Assembly: GCF_004114935.1 (NCBI RefSeq)
Contig: NZ_CP022221.1
Span: 7,585,001-7,649,000 of the forward strand
From: Bradyrhizobium zhanjiangense
Lineage (GTDB): Bacteria; Pseudomonadota; Alphaproteobacteria; Rhizobiales; Xanthobacteraceae
Direction: 5' to 3'
Length of the DNA stretch: 64,000 bases
Part shown: piece by piece, positions 9,869 through 18,676 of the stretch
Layout of the letters: each line of letters begins with the position of its first letter
Numbering within the stretch: the stretch's first letter is position 1
Notes under the pieces: model-generated
Database searches by the model: none
What the model was told of the DNA's origin: nothing
The model's input: only the letters and a program-made list of their open reading frames with translations
Translations under genes and position numbers: made by a program

Positions 9869-11026
9869 ATGAATCTCTTGGCGATCCGAGTTGGGACATC
9901 CTTGCGGGCCATTGGCCGTGCCTGGGGGTCCGCTTCAATACCTACTCCCCGACGCTTCATCGTGGCGATCGGCCAGATACCGCCACCCGTGGATGGGCTT
10001 GCCTATATCACGTCAGAATACATCAAGCTCCTTGCGGAGGATCACGAGGTCACGGTGCTGAACATCTCGCCGAAAGTGGCCAAGCGCGGCGTCACGTATC
10101 ATTTGTCCAGAACGTTCACGGTTCTTTTTGCATCAGTGCATCTCGTGTTGAATGCGTGGAGAGCCAATCGCGCGTGCTACATGCCATGTCAGAGCGATTT
10201 CGGTCTTGTCTACACTATTTATCTTCTAGCCCTCGCGCGTCTGTTTAAGTACCCCACCTACCTGCATCATCACAATTTCGGATACATCAACGAGAAGCGG
10301 CGAATCATGGCACTTGCTCTTCGTGCAGGCGGCCCGCAGGTCGTTCACATCTTCCTGTGCGAGCGTATGCGAAAGCGCTTCAGCGAGACCTATCGGAAGC
10401 CCGAGCGGTCCCTCGTGATTTCGAATGCGGCGTTCGTCTTACCCCAAGCCAATCAAGCCCATCCCTCGCCTGGCGCGCCGCTCAGGATTGGGCTTCTGAG
10501 CAATCTTAATCGCGAAAAGGGCCTTTATCTGTTTCTCGATCTATTGCGCGCGGGGCGCGAGCAGGGCTTGAACATCCAGGGAATGCTTGCTGGACCGTTG
10601 GATGAACATAGGGACGGGAGCGCCGTCGAGGCAGCACAAAAAGAGCTTGGCGAGTCCCTCAAATATGCTGGCCCCCTTTACGCTGATGACAAACTCAGGT
10701 TTTACGAGTCGATCGACGTGTTTGTGTTTCCGACCATTTATGCCAACGAGGCGCAGCCGACAGTTATTTATGAAGCTCTTGCCGCGGGCAACCTCGTCAT
10801 CGCGTACGAGAGAGGCTGCATTGCATCGCAGGTTGGAGAGAAGGGCCTAATCATCCCGCAAAACGAGCCCTTCGTGCCCTCAGCCTTGGCTTGGCTGCAC
10901 GATCTTCACGCGAACCGCGAGAAACTTAAATCTCGAGTTTCGCTGGCCAAGAGCACGGAAGATATGCACGCCACAGAGAGGGCAAGGGCGCGGGCGGCTC
11001 TGGCGCTCCCTTCCTCGGTCTTATAG
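9869..11026 (+). CDS. Glycosyltransferase family 4
   Basis: GT-B glycosyltransferase of polysaccharide assembly. N-domain: RFIVAIGQIPPPVDGLAYI, a typical G-x-x acceptor loop. C-domain: PLRIGLLSNLNREKGLYLFLD, then FVFPTIYANEAQPTVIYEAL with the EX7E-type donor-binding region (E-A-Q-P-T-V-I-Y-E). TTG at 9821 extends the frame; ATG 9869 is chosen but has no clear ribosome site. Part of the lower-GC cassette; donor and acceptor sugars cannot be assigned. Confidence 0.82.
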   Translation: MNLLAIRVGTSLRAIGRAWGSASIPTPRRFIVAIGQIPPPVDGLAYITSEYIKLLAEDHEVTVLNISPKVAKRGVTYHLSRTFTVLFASVHLVLNAWRANRACYMPCQSDFGLVYTIYLLALARLFKYPTYLHHHNFGYINEKRRIMALALRAGGPQVVHIFLCERMRKRFSETYRKPERSLVISNAAFVLPQANQAHPSPGAPLRIGLLSNLNREKGLYLFLDLLRAGREQGLNIQGMLAGPLDEHRDGSAVEAAQKELGESLKYAGPLYADDKLRFYESIDVFVFPTIYANEAQPTVIYEALAAGNLVIAYERGCIASQVGEKGLIIPQNEPFVPSALAWLHDLHANREKLKSRVSLAKSTEDMHATERARARAALALPSSVL

Positions 11027-11043
11027 TCGCGCCAGAGATTTTT

Positions 11044-12207
11044 ATGAAGATCGCGATTTGGCACAACATTCTGTGGTCCCGCTACAAGGCCGTCGTCTTT
11101 TCTTCGGTCTACCGCCAGGCCCAAGCTACAAATATCAAAGTCAACTTCTATCAGATCGCCGAAACGGACACGAACCGAACCAGCCTGTCCCCGGTGGATC
11201 AGAGCTGGCACCAGTATCCATTTACGCTGCTGTTCAAAGGAGCATCATCGGAAATTCCGGCCCTGAAGCTGATGTGGAAAGCAGCCAAATTGACTTGGCG
11301 AGATCCAGCCGACGTGACGATCCTCGCAGGATATGAACGACCCGTTGTTTGGATCCAAGCTCTTGTCCTGAGCCTGAGAGGTCGCCCCTTCGCGTTGTTC
11401 TGTGATTCCACACTTTTCGACCAACCCCAAACCTTTTGGAAAGGCATAGCCAAACGCATCATCTTCAACTGGGCGAGCGGGATATTTTCGTATGGTATAC
11501 GTGCCAAAGAGTACGTGAACTACTATGGTGTTCCAAGCAGCAGGAGCTTTATTCGATGCCAGGCGGCGGCTTTGCCAAGGGAATACTCAGCGCAGCTTGC
11601 TCTTGAGGAACGGATCACAAGCGCAGACATCGACAGCCCTCCGCGATTTCTGTACGTAGGGCGCCTTTCTACCGAGAAGTCTCTGGATCATCTCATTTTG
11701 GCATTCAAGCAGGCACTTGGATCAAACCCTCGTGCGCACTTAGTCATCGTAGGAAAAGGGCCTTCAGAGCCACAGCTGCGCAAACTTGTTGCAGAACTCG
11801 GCATTCAAGAACAGGTTCTCTTCGAGGGTTCAAAGTTTGATTCTGAGCTCTTCAATGAATATTCGAAGGCGACCTGCTTGGTTCTGCCAAGTCATGGTGA
11901 GCCTTGGGGCTTGGTCGTCAACGAGGCTCTTAGTTATGGCTGCCCGGTGATTGTTAGCCATCGTTGTGGGTGCGTTCCAGAATTGGTTGTCGAGGGGAAG
12001 ACAGGTTTTTCCTTCGAATGGGGCAACGTGGCGCAACTTGCCGAGCGCATGAACGCTGCTCCTGCGGCTTTTGCCGACATCGCGAATACTGCACGAGCAT
12101 GCCTTGATCATATCGCGCGGTTTAACCCTGATTTAGCCGGCCGCTCTATTCTCGACGGATGCAAAGCGATTCAAAATGCTCGGCTCACACGTAAGTTGAA
12201 GGACTGA
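11044..12207 (+). CDS. Glycosyltransferase family 4
   Basis: 387-aa GT-B enzyme. Donor-binding half shows RFLYVGRLSTEKSLDHLI, LVIVGKGPSEPQLRKLV, and VLPSHGEPWGLVVNEALSYG with the EX7E motif (EPWGLVVNE). ATG 11044 follows the previous stop by 17 bases with AGAG upstream. Third gene of the plus-strand half of the variable cassette; likely adds one sugar of the repeat unit. Confidence 0.87.
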   Translation: MKIAIWHNILWSRYKAVVFSSVYRQAQATNIKVNFYQIAETDTNRTSLSPVDQSWHQYPFTLLFKGASSEIPALKLMWKAAKLTWRDPADVTILAGYERPVVWIQALVLSLRGRPFALFCDSTLFDQPQTFWKGIAKRIIFNWASGIFSYGIRAKEYVNYYGVPSSRSFIRCQAAALPREYSAQLALEERITSADIDSPPRFLYVGRLSTEKSLDHLILAFKQALGSNPRAHLVIVGKGPSEPQLRKLVAELGIQEQVLFEGSKFDSELFNEYSKATCLVLPSHGEPWGLVVNEALSYGCPVIVSHRCGCVPELVVEGKTGFSFEWGNVAQLAERMNAAPAAFADIANTARACLDHIARFNPDLAGRSILDGCKAIQNARLTRKLKD

Positions 12208-12217
12208 AGGCGACCGA

Positions 12218-12871
12218 ATGACCTACATACAATATGGCTGTGGCTACTCTGCTCCTGACGAGTGGTTGAACTTTGATTCCTCTCCAACGATTCGGCTGGA
12301 GAAGCTGCCACTGGTTGGACGATTTGTACGCAAGAACGCGATGCGTTTTCCCGAGAACATCGTGGTCGGAGACATCGTTGCCGGTCTTCCCGTGCCAGAC
12401 AATTCTGCTGACGGTGTGTACGCTAGTCACGTCCTTGAGCACTTGGCTCGAACGGATTTTGAGATCGCACTGCGAAATACGTTCCGGATACTAAAGCCCG
12501 GCGGGCTGTTCCGCTTAGTGGTGCCAGACCTCGAGGAGCGGGCACGTCGATACCTTCAACAACTTGACAGCAGCTCCTCAAGCGCAAACGATTGGTTTAT
12601 GCGAGCAACATATTTGGGGCTGGAACAAAGACCTTCGTCGCTGGTCCAAAAAGTCAGTCGAGCCTTAGGCGGCAGTCTGCACCATTGGATGTGGGACTAC
12701 GTCTCAATGCACGCTCAGCTTGAGCGGTCGGGTTTTGTCAATATTCGCCGATGCTCGTTTGGCGACAGCGGCGACGGTATGTTCAAATTGGTTGAAGAGT
12801 CCAAGCGCTTCCACGATCCGGTTAACCAGATTCGAGAGCTCGCCGTAGAAGCACAAAAGCCTAGCAGTTAA
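12218..12871 (+). CDS. Methyltransferase type 11 family protein
   Basis: 217-aa SAM methyltransferase of the type found in surface-glycan clusters. The glycine loop is the short form YIQYGCGYSAPDEWLNFD at the extreme N-terminus, followed by VVGDIVAGLPVPDNSADGVY, the post-motif His in ASHVLEHLARTDFE, and ILKPGGLFRLVVPDLEE. AAGGCG precedes ATG 12218, ten bases after the previous gene. It ends 8 bases before the end of a convergent gene, so the two halves of the cassette meet here. Confidence 0.82.
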   Translation: MTYIQYGCGYSAPDEWLNFDSSPTIRLEKLPLVGRFVRKNAMRFPENIVVGDIVAGLPVPDNSADGVYASHVLEHLARTDFEIALRNTFRILKPGGLFRLVVPDLEERARRYLQQLDSSSSSANDWFMRATYLGLEQRPSSLVQKVSRALGGSLHHWMWDYVSMHAQLERSGFVNIRRCSFGDSGDGMFKLVEESKRFHDPVNQIRELAVEAQKPSS

Positions 12872-12879
12872 GAACTCAA

Positions 12880-13833
12880 TCAATTTGACAGGTTGTCTCG
12901 CGAACTCTGCTGGTAGACGCGGACAGAGCGTACAAATATTGGATCTTTACCGCTTCCGATGACCAACACCATGTGATGTCGATCAATGAGAGAGAAATCA
13001 AGGAACTCCTCCATTCGATCGCGAGTGGACGTGAGGCTCGTCCAACAATGTTGCGGGGCAATAGGAGCACCATTTAAGAACGTTTGAATGCACCCAGGTC
13101 GGTCTACGGAGGAAGAGGTCCAAACGCCTACTATGGTCTGCCAATTGCTCCAGTCGAGAGTAGGAGGAAACGCGCGGGGATAGGGCTTAAAAGTGTTGGC
13201 GCGCTTACAGAACGGACGATGGCAGACTTGTTCGTCCAGCTTTAACTCACCATGTGGGATGTATCGCCCATACCAATCGATCCAGCCGCTGAGAAAAGCT
13301 GGCGGCTGCACCTTGAAATACTCAAGTATGTCCCACTCGACAAAGTGTGTGAACCCAGGCTCTTTGCCGGGCCATTGGTCCGCCCCGCTTCCATCTAAGT
13401 GTTCCTTTGACATCGCCCAGAATGAAGGATGCGGTTCACTGGATGATCGCGGACTGGGATCAAACCTGAGGGTAACCTCTACGCAAGCCCCCCCCCCAAA
13501 TGCGGTGCCCACGAAGCCCGACGAATTTGACGATCGTGCTGCTGAGACAAGACTACCATCGAGCCCGCCGCTGGCCGAAATGCTTCCATCCGAACGCAAT
13601 CCAGAGAGACGTCTGTTGGGCTTAGTATTGAACCAATTCCAGCGATACCACAGGTATCCTGGGGGATAGGTCCCGGCCTCGTCGAAGTTCTTACCTCGCT
13701 CCGCGAAGCCGCTATCGAAAGTCTTAGTGATATAGCCGATCGCACTGCAGGGGGCGGGCACTTGCGCGACCGCGGGAGTAGCCGCCACCGAAAGCGTTGC
13801 GACACAGAATAGCCACTTAGTGTTTCTGTTCAT
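12880..13833 (-). CDS. Secreted GH16-like (concanavalin-fold) glycanase
   Basis: 317 aa with a Sec signal peptide (LFCVATLSVAATPAVAQ). Residues 166-171 are E-W-D-I-L-E, matching ExDxxE, the catalytic motif of glycoside hydrolase family 16, flanked by PSFWAMSKEH and FTHFVEWDILEYF. This suggests a periplasmic or secreted enzyme trimming the polysaccharide, as ExoK/ExsH do for succinoglycan. It is the last gene of the minus-strand operon and overlaps the upstream glycosyltransferase gene by ATGA. A G10 tract (plus-strand C 13488-13497) encodes GGG at residues ~113-115. Similarity outside the motif is weak, so a carbohydrate-binding lectin role is possible. Confidence 0.6.
   Translation of the reverse strand: MNRNTKWLFCVATLSVAATPAVAQVPAPCSAIGYITKTFDSGFAERGKNFDEAGTYPPGYLWYRWNWFNTKPNRRLSGLRSDGSISASGGLDGSLVSAARSSNSSGFVGTAFGGGACVEVTLRFDPSPRSSSEPHPSFWAMSKEHLDGSGADQWPGKEPGFTHFVEWDILEYFKVQPPAFLSGWIDWYGRYIPHGELKLDEQVCHRPFCKRANTFKPYPRAFPPTLDWSNWQTIVGVWTSSSVDRPGCIQTFLNGAPIAPQHCWTSLTSTRDRMEEFLDFSLIDRHHMVLVIGSGKDPIFVRSVRVYQQSSRDNLSN
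13488..13497. repeat. 10-nt C/G homopolymer inside the GH16-like gene
   Basis: Ten C on the plus strand, read as G10 in the gene. The frame is intact in this sequence; a one-base change would truncate the protein after about 115 residues. A second, longer tract lies 2.3 kb away in the flippase gene. Confidence 0.9.
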
Positions 13834-14726
13834 AAGGGCCTCTCACTTCCTTTGGGAAGTAGCCATGCCGAGTAGAAGAAATGCGCTTCACGTGCGCGCT
13901 TTCGATCCTTGGTCAAGAATCTGATCGCGCGCCGGGTGGCACGCTCAAGTTGGGGCCGCAGCTGCTGACGAATGAAGAACCAAGACCAGTAGGCGAACCG
14001 CGCAACAATGAATGCTCTCCTGGATAGCCCAATGTAGTCTCGGTGCATCATCTTTACTCGCTCATACTCTTCTCGCTTACGGGATCTAAATTTTGCCGAA
14101 ACCTGATCTTCCCGAATGCGAAACGCTCCGAGTCGCTTCTTAATCCACCGCCCTCTTCGTCCCCAACGAAGGCGAAGAAAGAAGGCATAATCCGTATAGA
14201 GCCGCAACCCATACGCCTCCTCAGGCAGATACCGAGTAATGGCACGCTTCCAATACACACAATCCGAATACAATTGCCGATAGAAAAGAAAATGATCATG
14301 ATCGGAGAGTCCCCGTATGGTTGGGCTATAGTAGTAGCCTCTATCTTCTTCTCTAAAGGCAACGTCATCCGAATAGACAAAATCGATGTCGTGAGCCGCG
14401 AAGGCGGCCCGCACCTCGGCGAACGCTCCAGGCATAACGATATCATCCGCATTTAGCCAAAAGACAATGTCTCCACTCGCGAGACGAACCCCCTTCTGCA
14501 TTGCATCGAGCTGCCCATGATCGGGCTCGGACACGATTTTGATACACAACTTTGAGGAGAACGCTGATGCCACCTCCAAAGTGTTGTCAGTACTGTTCCC
14601 ATCAACGAGGATCACTTCAACGTCGTCAGCTCCTTGCGCTAAGACAGACTGGAGTGTTGCAGCAAGGTACGGACCTGCGTTGTAAGAGGGTATAATCACG
14701 CTAATTGAATTAGCCCGACGAGTCAT
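13830..14726 (-). CDS. Glycosyltransferase family 2
   Basis: GT-A inverting glycosyltransferase, 298 aa. ISVIIPSYNAGPYLAATLQS opens the fold, VEVILVDGNSTDNTLEVA contains the first Asp cluster, and DIVFWLNADDIVMPGAF supplies the DxD-like NADD. C-terminal Arg/Lys-rich amphipathic region suggests membrane contact. The frame runs upstream to 14864, but ATG 14726 overlaps the flippase stop as ATGA and gives the normal N-terminus. Confidence 0.87.
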   Translation of the reverse strand: MTRRANSISVIIPSYNAGPYLAATLQSVLAQGADDVEVILVDGNSTDNTLEVASAFSSKLCIKIVSEPDHGQLDAMQKGVRLASGDIVFWLNADDIVMPGAFAEVRAAFAAHDIDFVYSDDVAFREEDRGYYYSPTIRGLSDHDHFLFYRQLYSDCVYWKRAITRYLPEEAYGLRLYTDYAFFLRLRWGRRGRWIKKRLGAFRIREDQVSAKFRSRKREEYERVKMMHRDYIGLSRRAFIVARFAYWSWFFIRQQLRPQLERATRRAIRFLTKDRKRAREAHFFYSAWLLPKGSERPL

Positions 14727-15976
14727 GGGCGACACCAGAATTTGCGAGTGGTTGAACGCGATTGCATGAGCAACGCGACGAGAACTATCAGAAGTAACGC
14801 CAAATGGGCTCCAACTCTCAACCATAATGATTGAGTTGCGTTCACAACTAACACCGGAATCCACGCACCGATCACGAGCACTACGCTACCGACTACGGAG
14901 GCGAGCACCTCAGCACCGGCTGAGACCCGAGCTTGAAAAAACACCGAAAGGGGCGCTTTTGCGAACATAATGGCGCCCGCCACAATCGACAACACAAGCG
15001 GCTCTGCATCGATTTGGTACTTGCTAGGCAAGAGCATCAAGATCAATGGGCTCATCAGAATGAAGACGATTATCCCGAGAATACTAACGCCAACAGCTGC
15101 AGCTCCCGCGCACAATGCTAAACGCAGCTGATGTTCTTCACGCGTCCTACTGAGACGCCGTAGTAGCAAAGGGCCAAATATTCCAGGAAGGAACAAAACA
15201 ATGTTATAGAATTGATTACCGATTGCAAACGTAGCAGCTTGCTCCGCGCCGCCATTGACGAGCAGCTGTCTCTGCAAGAACCAAAGCCCAAACTGGAACG
15301 ACAAGGAGCCGCAGAATGAAAGCAACGAGAAGATCAAAATGCTCGTTCCGCTGCGCTTCAGAAATTTTCTAAGCGAATCAACAGCACCTCCAAAATCGTA
15401 GTGAAGCCCACCGGAAAGAACCATAAATATCGATGTAACTCCGCCAATCGTCGCTGAAACAGCTGCGAGACGAAGCGCCTCCACTAGAGAGACGTCAGAC
15501 ATCAAGGTGAGTCCGAGACAAACTGTCGAAGTAGTCATAAGCGCAGCCAAGGCGCTTTGTACGTGCCGCCCGCGTGCAATCAGCGCAGCTCCGGTGAGTA
15601 TCTGCAAGCTGTTCATTCCCGTGAGTACAATGAAATAAACCAACTCTTCCGAATTGAGAGAAACATCGGGGAACGCGAACGAATAGGAGGAGGCCGAGAC
15701 CAAAGCTGAGAGCAAGATTGAACTCAATACAGCACCAACTAAGATTGTGTTCTCAAGCTTCAGGCGCGCCCCCCCCCCCCGGGCGAGAACGACTGTTATC
15801 GGCGTTGGGAGGTTCAATGTGGCAAAAACGACAATGACGCTGGTAGAAGCTTGGAGGAAGGCATAGATCCCGAATTCCGCGGGGGTCATGGCATGAGCGA
15901 ACAGCAGAACGCTGACAAAGCTAAGCGCACGTGCCAACATGCTAAGCGCGAAGTAAATGGCAAGTAGGGGCCGCAT
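14723..15976 (-). CDS. Wzx-like polysaccharide repeat-unit flippase
   Basis: 417-aa integral membrane protein with about 12 hydrophobic segments, of the MOP/PST flippase type that moves lipid-linked repeat units to the periplasm. FAHAMTPAEFGIYAF at the N-terminus is a common feature of this family. It sits between Wzy-like and glycosyltransferase genes, as in Wzx/Wzy loci. A G12 tract encodes the GGG at residues 67-69 within VVLARGGGARLK; any slip would destroy the protein early. ATG 15976 leaves a short gap to the preceding Wzy-like gene. Confidence 0.82.
   Translation of the reverse strand: MRPLLAIYFALSMLARALSFVSVLLFAHAMTPAEFGIYAFLQASTSVIVVFATLNLPTPITVVLARGGGARLKLENTILVGAVLSSILLSALVSASSYSFAFPDVSLNSEELVYFIVLTGMNSLQILTGAALIARGRHVQSALAALMTTSTVCLGLTLMSDVSLVEALRLAAVSATIGGVTSIFMVLSGGLHYDFGGAVDSLRKFLKRSGTSILIFSLLSFCGSLSFQFGLWFLQRQLLVNGGAEQAATFAIGNQFYNIVLFLPGIFGPLLLRRLSRTREEHQLRLALCAGAAAVGVSILGIIVFILMSPLILMLLPSKYQIDAEPLVLSIVAGAIMFAKAPLSVFFQARVSAGAEVLASVVGSVVLVIGAWIPVLVVNATQSLWLRVGAHLALLLIVLVALLMQSRSTTRKFWCRP
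15769..15780. repeat. 12-nt C/G homopolymer inside the flippase gene
   Basis: Twelve consecutive C on the plus strand, G12 in the sense direction, near codons 67-70 of a 417-codon gene. The current length keeps the frame open. Tracts of this length are prone to polymerase slippage and also to sequencing error. Confidence 0.92.
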
Positions 15977-15988
15977 CGTCTTCTGCAG

Positions 15989-17260
15989 TTAGCGCAGCTG
16001 TCGCGAAGGAAGCGTAATTGACAAGAAGAATATTAGAAAGGACGGGTAGATATTTTGGAGCGCCGCCTCGACCGTTGCAAAAGCGACCGTGACGCTGCAA
16101 GCCGCCACAATGAAACTTAACAAGATCATCTCACTTTCGCCGAAAGAGCGCTGTCGAGCAATCCGCTGCGCGTAGGCAAGGCACGCATAACACGCACTCA
16201 GCAACAGAACAACAAACCCCGCCGCTCCTATCAATCCAGTCTTCGCTAGATAATTTATCAAGACAGAATGGTAATATAAAAGGAAGTTCTTGTCGGCGTT
16301 TGGGTCGTCTACAATAAATGCCGTCCCCAACCCGTTCCCCACAATTACATTGTCCTCAAAATCCGAGAGACCTAAACTCCAAATGGCTAGGCGCGATTGC
16401 GTAGACCCAGCGTACTGATTTTCTTCAATCGAAACCGGTATTGCTCTAGTGGCTACGGCGATTGGGAGACTAGCACATACAACCATTGCGCCCGCGAACG
16501 TTAGCCAAGGCAGTCTTATAGAACGCAGCAGGACACGAGACTTAACCAAGCGGAACGCTGCCATTTGACAAAGAAGAGCGGCAGGAAGGGCGATTTCACC
16601 TGTCCGTGAGTCCGCCATCACGATTACAACTGCGCTGAGTACAGCAAGTAATCCATCTCGAAGGCGAGACATTTTTCTTGCTTTCGTAAATAGTGCGGTT
16701 GAGGTGAAGACCGTCGCGACTAGGCTCGCCAGATAACTGAGTATGGCAGGATGAGGCGTGAGCCCATAAAGTCGTGGACGAATTCCCATCGCCCGGTAAG
16801 CACGCTCCGGTGAGATAAAACTCAACAATAGCGAGCAAATTACAAGCGCCGCGATCACGAACAAAAGAGTCCGGACAACCCGTATCCGCTGAGAAAAGGG
16901 TAATGTTCCAACGAAGATCGCCAAAACACCAGCGCCTAGAATTCGAGCAAAGATTGGGAACGACGATTCTAGGGCTCCGCTGAAAGGAATGGTGAGGCCG
17001 ATCGCGCCAACAAATGCGATGATCGACCAACACCGGCCGACGCCGCTCAGTGAGACAAGGGGCGAGATCATGCACATCGTAATAACGATGATCCAGCGCA
17101 TCGCCGCCGCTAGACTCGGGCCGCTCTCGAAAAGCTCGGGTTCAATAGACCACGAAACGACGAACGACGCGCAGAGGAGAGCAACAGCCCACCCGCCTCT
17201 CCGCTCATGTGGAGCACCATGGGCCGAGCTGTGCGTGACCACTGCGTGCTGTGCAATCAT
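15989..17260 (-). CDS. Wzy-like polysaccharide polymerase / O-antigen ligase-domain protein
   Basis: Inner-membrane protein with about 11-12 hydrophobic segments. The family's large periplasmic loop is recognisable: SRLAIWSLGLSDFEDNVIVG with NGLGTAFIVDD and YHSVLINYLAKTGLIGA, matching the R-x-x-x-W plus H-N/S pattern of the Wzy_C/WaaL group. It likely joins repeat units in the periplasm. A TTG at 17269 is possible; ATG 17260 is preferred. It follows the GT2 gene by 11 bases and precedes the flippase, supporting a polymerase assignment over ligase. Confidence 0.78.
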   Translation of the reverse strand: MIAQHAVVTHSSAHGAPHERRGGWAVALLCASFVVSWSIEPELFESGPSLAAAMRWIIVITMCMISPLVSLSGVGRCWSIIAFVGAIGLTIPFSGALESSFPIFARILGAGVLAIFVGTLPFSQRIRVVRTLLFVIAALVICSLLLSFISPERAYRAMGIRPRLYGLTPHPAILSYLASLVATVFTSTALFTKARKMSRLRDGLLAVLSAVVIVMADSRTGEIALPAALLCQMAAFRLVKSRVLLRSIRLPWLTFAGAMVVCASLPIAVATRAIPVSIEENQYAGSTQSRLAIWSLGLSDFEDNVIVGNGLGTAFIVDDPNADKNFLLYYHSVLINYLAKTGLIGAAGFVVLLLSACYACLAYAQRIARQRSFGESEMILLSFIVAACSVTVAFATVEAALQNIYPSFLIFFLSITLPSRQLR

Positions 17261-17271
17261 CTGGAGCAAAC

Positions 17272-18234
17272 CTAATTGTTCAGCGCCAGCGCCGAGAGGT
17301 AAGTCGAGGTACTGACGGGCGCCCGATAACGCCGAACAAAGGGCAAGAGCGGCACACGCCGTCCGAACACCTCAGAGATGTAGACCCTACGATCCATCTC
17401 GTTCCGGTGACGAACGGCCCAGCGAAGCGCGCGTAGACAGCCGAATGGAAGCAGCCAGAGGGGCGCCCTAATCAATTCTCTGCGCAGATAGTTGGCCGCG
17501 GTGAATGCAATATGACGCGCGGGGTGCCGATTGATAACGGATTGCGCGTGGAAAACACGTATCGAGGGAGCGCTGCGGATTTCATATCCAGCATCCATAA
17601 TGCGCAAAGACCTCTCCACCTCCTCACCCTGACGGTGGAACTCAGTGATGTAATCACCTACAGCAGCTATTATCCCCCGTCGATAAACGTTGCCGCAACC
17701 TGTGTAGTTTCGGAGCAGCTTAGACTTTGAATCCACCGGCCAAACATAGTTTTGATTTGGCACCCGAATATTCAAGCCGGCGACGCCCGTCCGCGGGTGA
17801 GCCCGCATGAACTCCACAATTTCTGTCAGCGCGAGCCTATCCTCCAACCAGCTGTCATCATCCAGATTGAGAAGGAACTCGCCTGTGCATAGCGCCGCAC
17901 CGAAATTGCGAGCTCCTATCAGTCCCAGATTCTCGGGCGTGCGGACATAGGTTACGTTCGGAAATTCTCTAACAACATCGAGGATTGTCGACGTTGGTGT
18001 ACTGTCATCGACGACTATGATCTCCTTGTCGCCGTAATCCTGCGCCACGGTGTGCTGCAGTGTGGTGCGCAGATCTTCCCCGCGCATGTAGGACGGGATG
18101 AGTATGGAAACACGACCAAGGACACAACGATCGCCTTCATTCGTGCGAGCATCGCATTGCTCCAAGCTCACCGAGGGCGCAACGGAAATACTGGTCACTT
18201 CTATATCCAATTTGGACAACAACAATCGGCTCAC
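17272..18234 (-). CDS. Glycosyltransferase family 2
   Basis: 320-aa GT-A enzyme. GRVSILIPSYMRGEDLRTTL, then DKEIIVVDDSTPTSTILDVV, LIGARNFGAALCTGEFLLNL and the DxD as LNLDDDSW identify the family. The start is GTG 18234; the first ~40 residues before the domain are unusual and a later start cannot be excluded. Member of the minus-strand polysaccharide operon. Confidence 0.83.
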   Translation of the reverse strand: MSRLLLSKLDIEVTSISVAPSVSLEQCDARTNEGDRCVLGRVSILIPSYMRGEDLRTTLQHTVAQDYGDKEIIVVDDSTPTSTILDVVREFPNVTYVRTPENLGLIGARNFGAALCTGEFLLNLDDDSWLEDRLALTEIVEFMRAHPRTGVAGLNIRVPNQNYVWPVDSKSKLLRNYTGCGNVYRRGIIAAVGDYITEFHRQGEEVERSLRIMDAGYEIRSAPSIRVFHAQSVINRHPARHIAFTAANYLRRELIRAPLWLLPFGCLRALRWAVRHRNEMDRRVYISEVFGRRVPLLPFVRRYRAPVSTSTYLSALALNN

Positions 18235-18242
18235 TCGCGTGA

Positions 18243-18258
18243 CCTAGGAAAACCTAGG
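18243..18258. repeat. Small palindrome between secreted-protein and GT2 genes
   Basis: CCTAGG-AAAA-CCTAGG lies just downstream of the stop at 18263 and just upstream of the GTG at 18234. It could slow or attenuate transcription inside the operon, but the 6-bp stem is weak and lacks a U tract. Confidence 0.4.
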
Positions 18259-18262
18259 CGCT

Positions 18263-18676
18263 TTATTTCTGGTAGATCTTGTAGCGAAAAAAACTCATAT
18301 TTCGCATCGTGCCTAAGATAGTGTCAGCTCTCTTGTACGGCTGTAACGTGACTTCATTGCATCGTTCCGAATTGTAGTAGCAGATCTTAGTATGCACTAT
18401 CTTGGGACAGTTGTTCTTAATACTAACCACGTGATCCATCATATTCGGATTCACCACCTGCGGACGTGCCGCAGCTTCCACGTCAAGACATGGCCGGCCC
18501 AGTGCATCACGAACGGGTGGCCCGTTCGATTGCTCGGCCTGTCCTTGCATCATGAATTTTGACTTGCTCGAACTCGCATCCGCTGCCTGCGAATGAGCAG
18601 CCATCGGCGGCAGTTCAACTGCGAGAGCAACCACTAGAGCGATACTGCATCTAAGTTGAGCGCACTGCATCTTCAT
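18263..18676 (-). CDS. Secreted hypothetical protein of the EPS operon
   Basis: 137-aa protein with a signal peptide (CSIALVVALAVELPPMAAHSQA). The mature part has four Cys, in RPCLDVE, NNCPKIV, TKICYYNSERC, consistent with two disulfides in the periplasm. ATG 18676 overlaps the preceding stop as TAATG with GGAGA before it, so it is translationally coupled to the gene upstream. No named family recognised. Confidence 0.7.
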   Translation of the reverse strand: MKMQCAQLRCSIALVVALAVELPPMAAHSQAADASSSKSKFMMQGQAEQSNGPPVRDALGRPCLDVEAAARPQVVNPNMMDHVVSIKNNCPKIVHTKICYYNSERCNEVTLQPYKRADTILGTMRNMSFFRYKIYQK

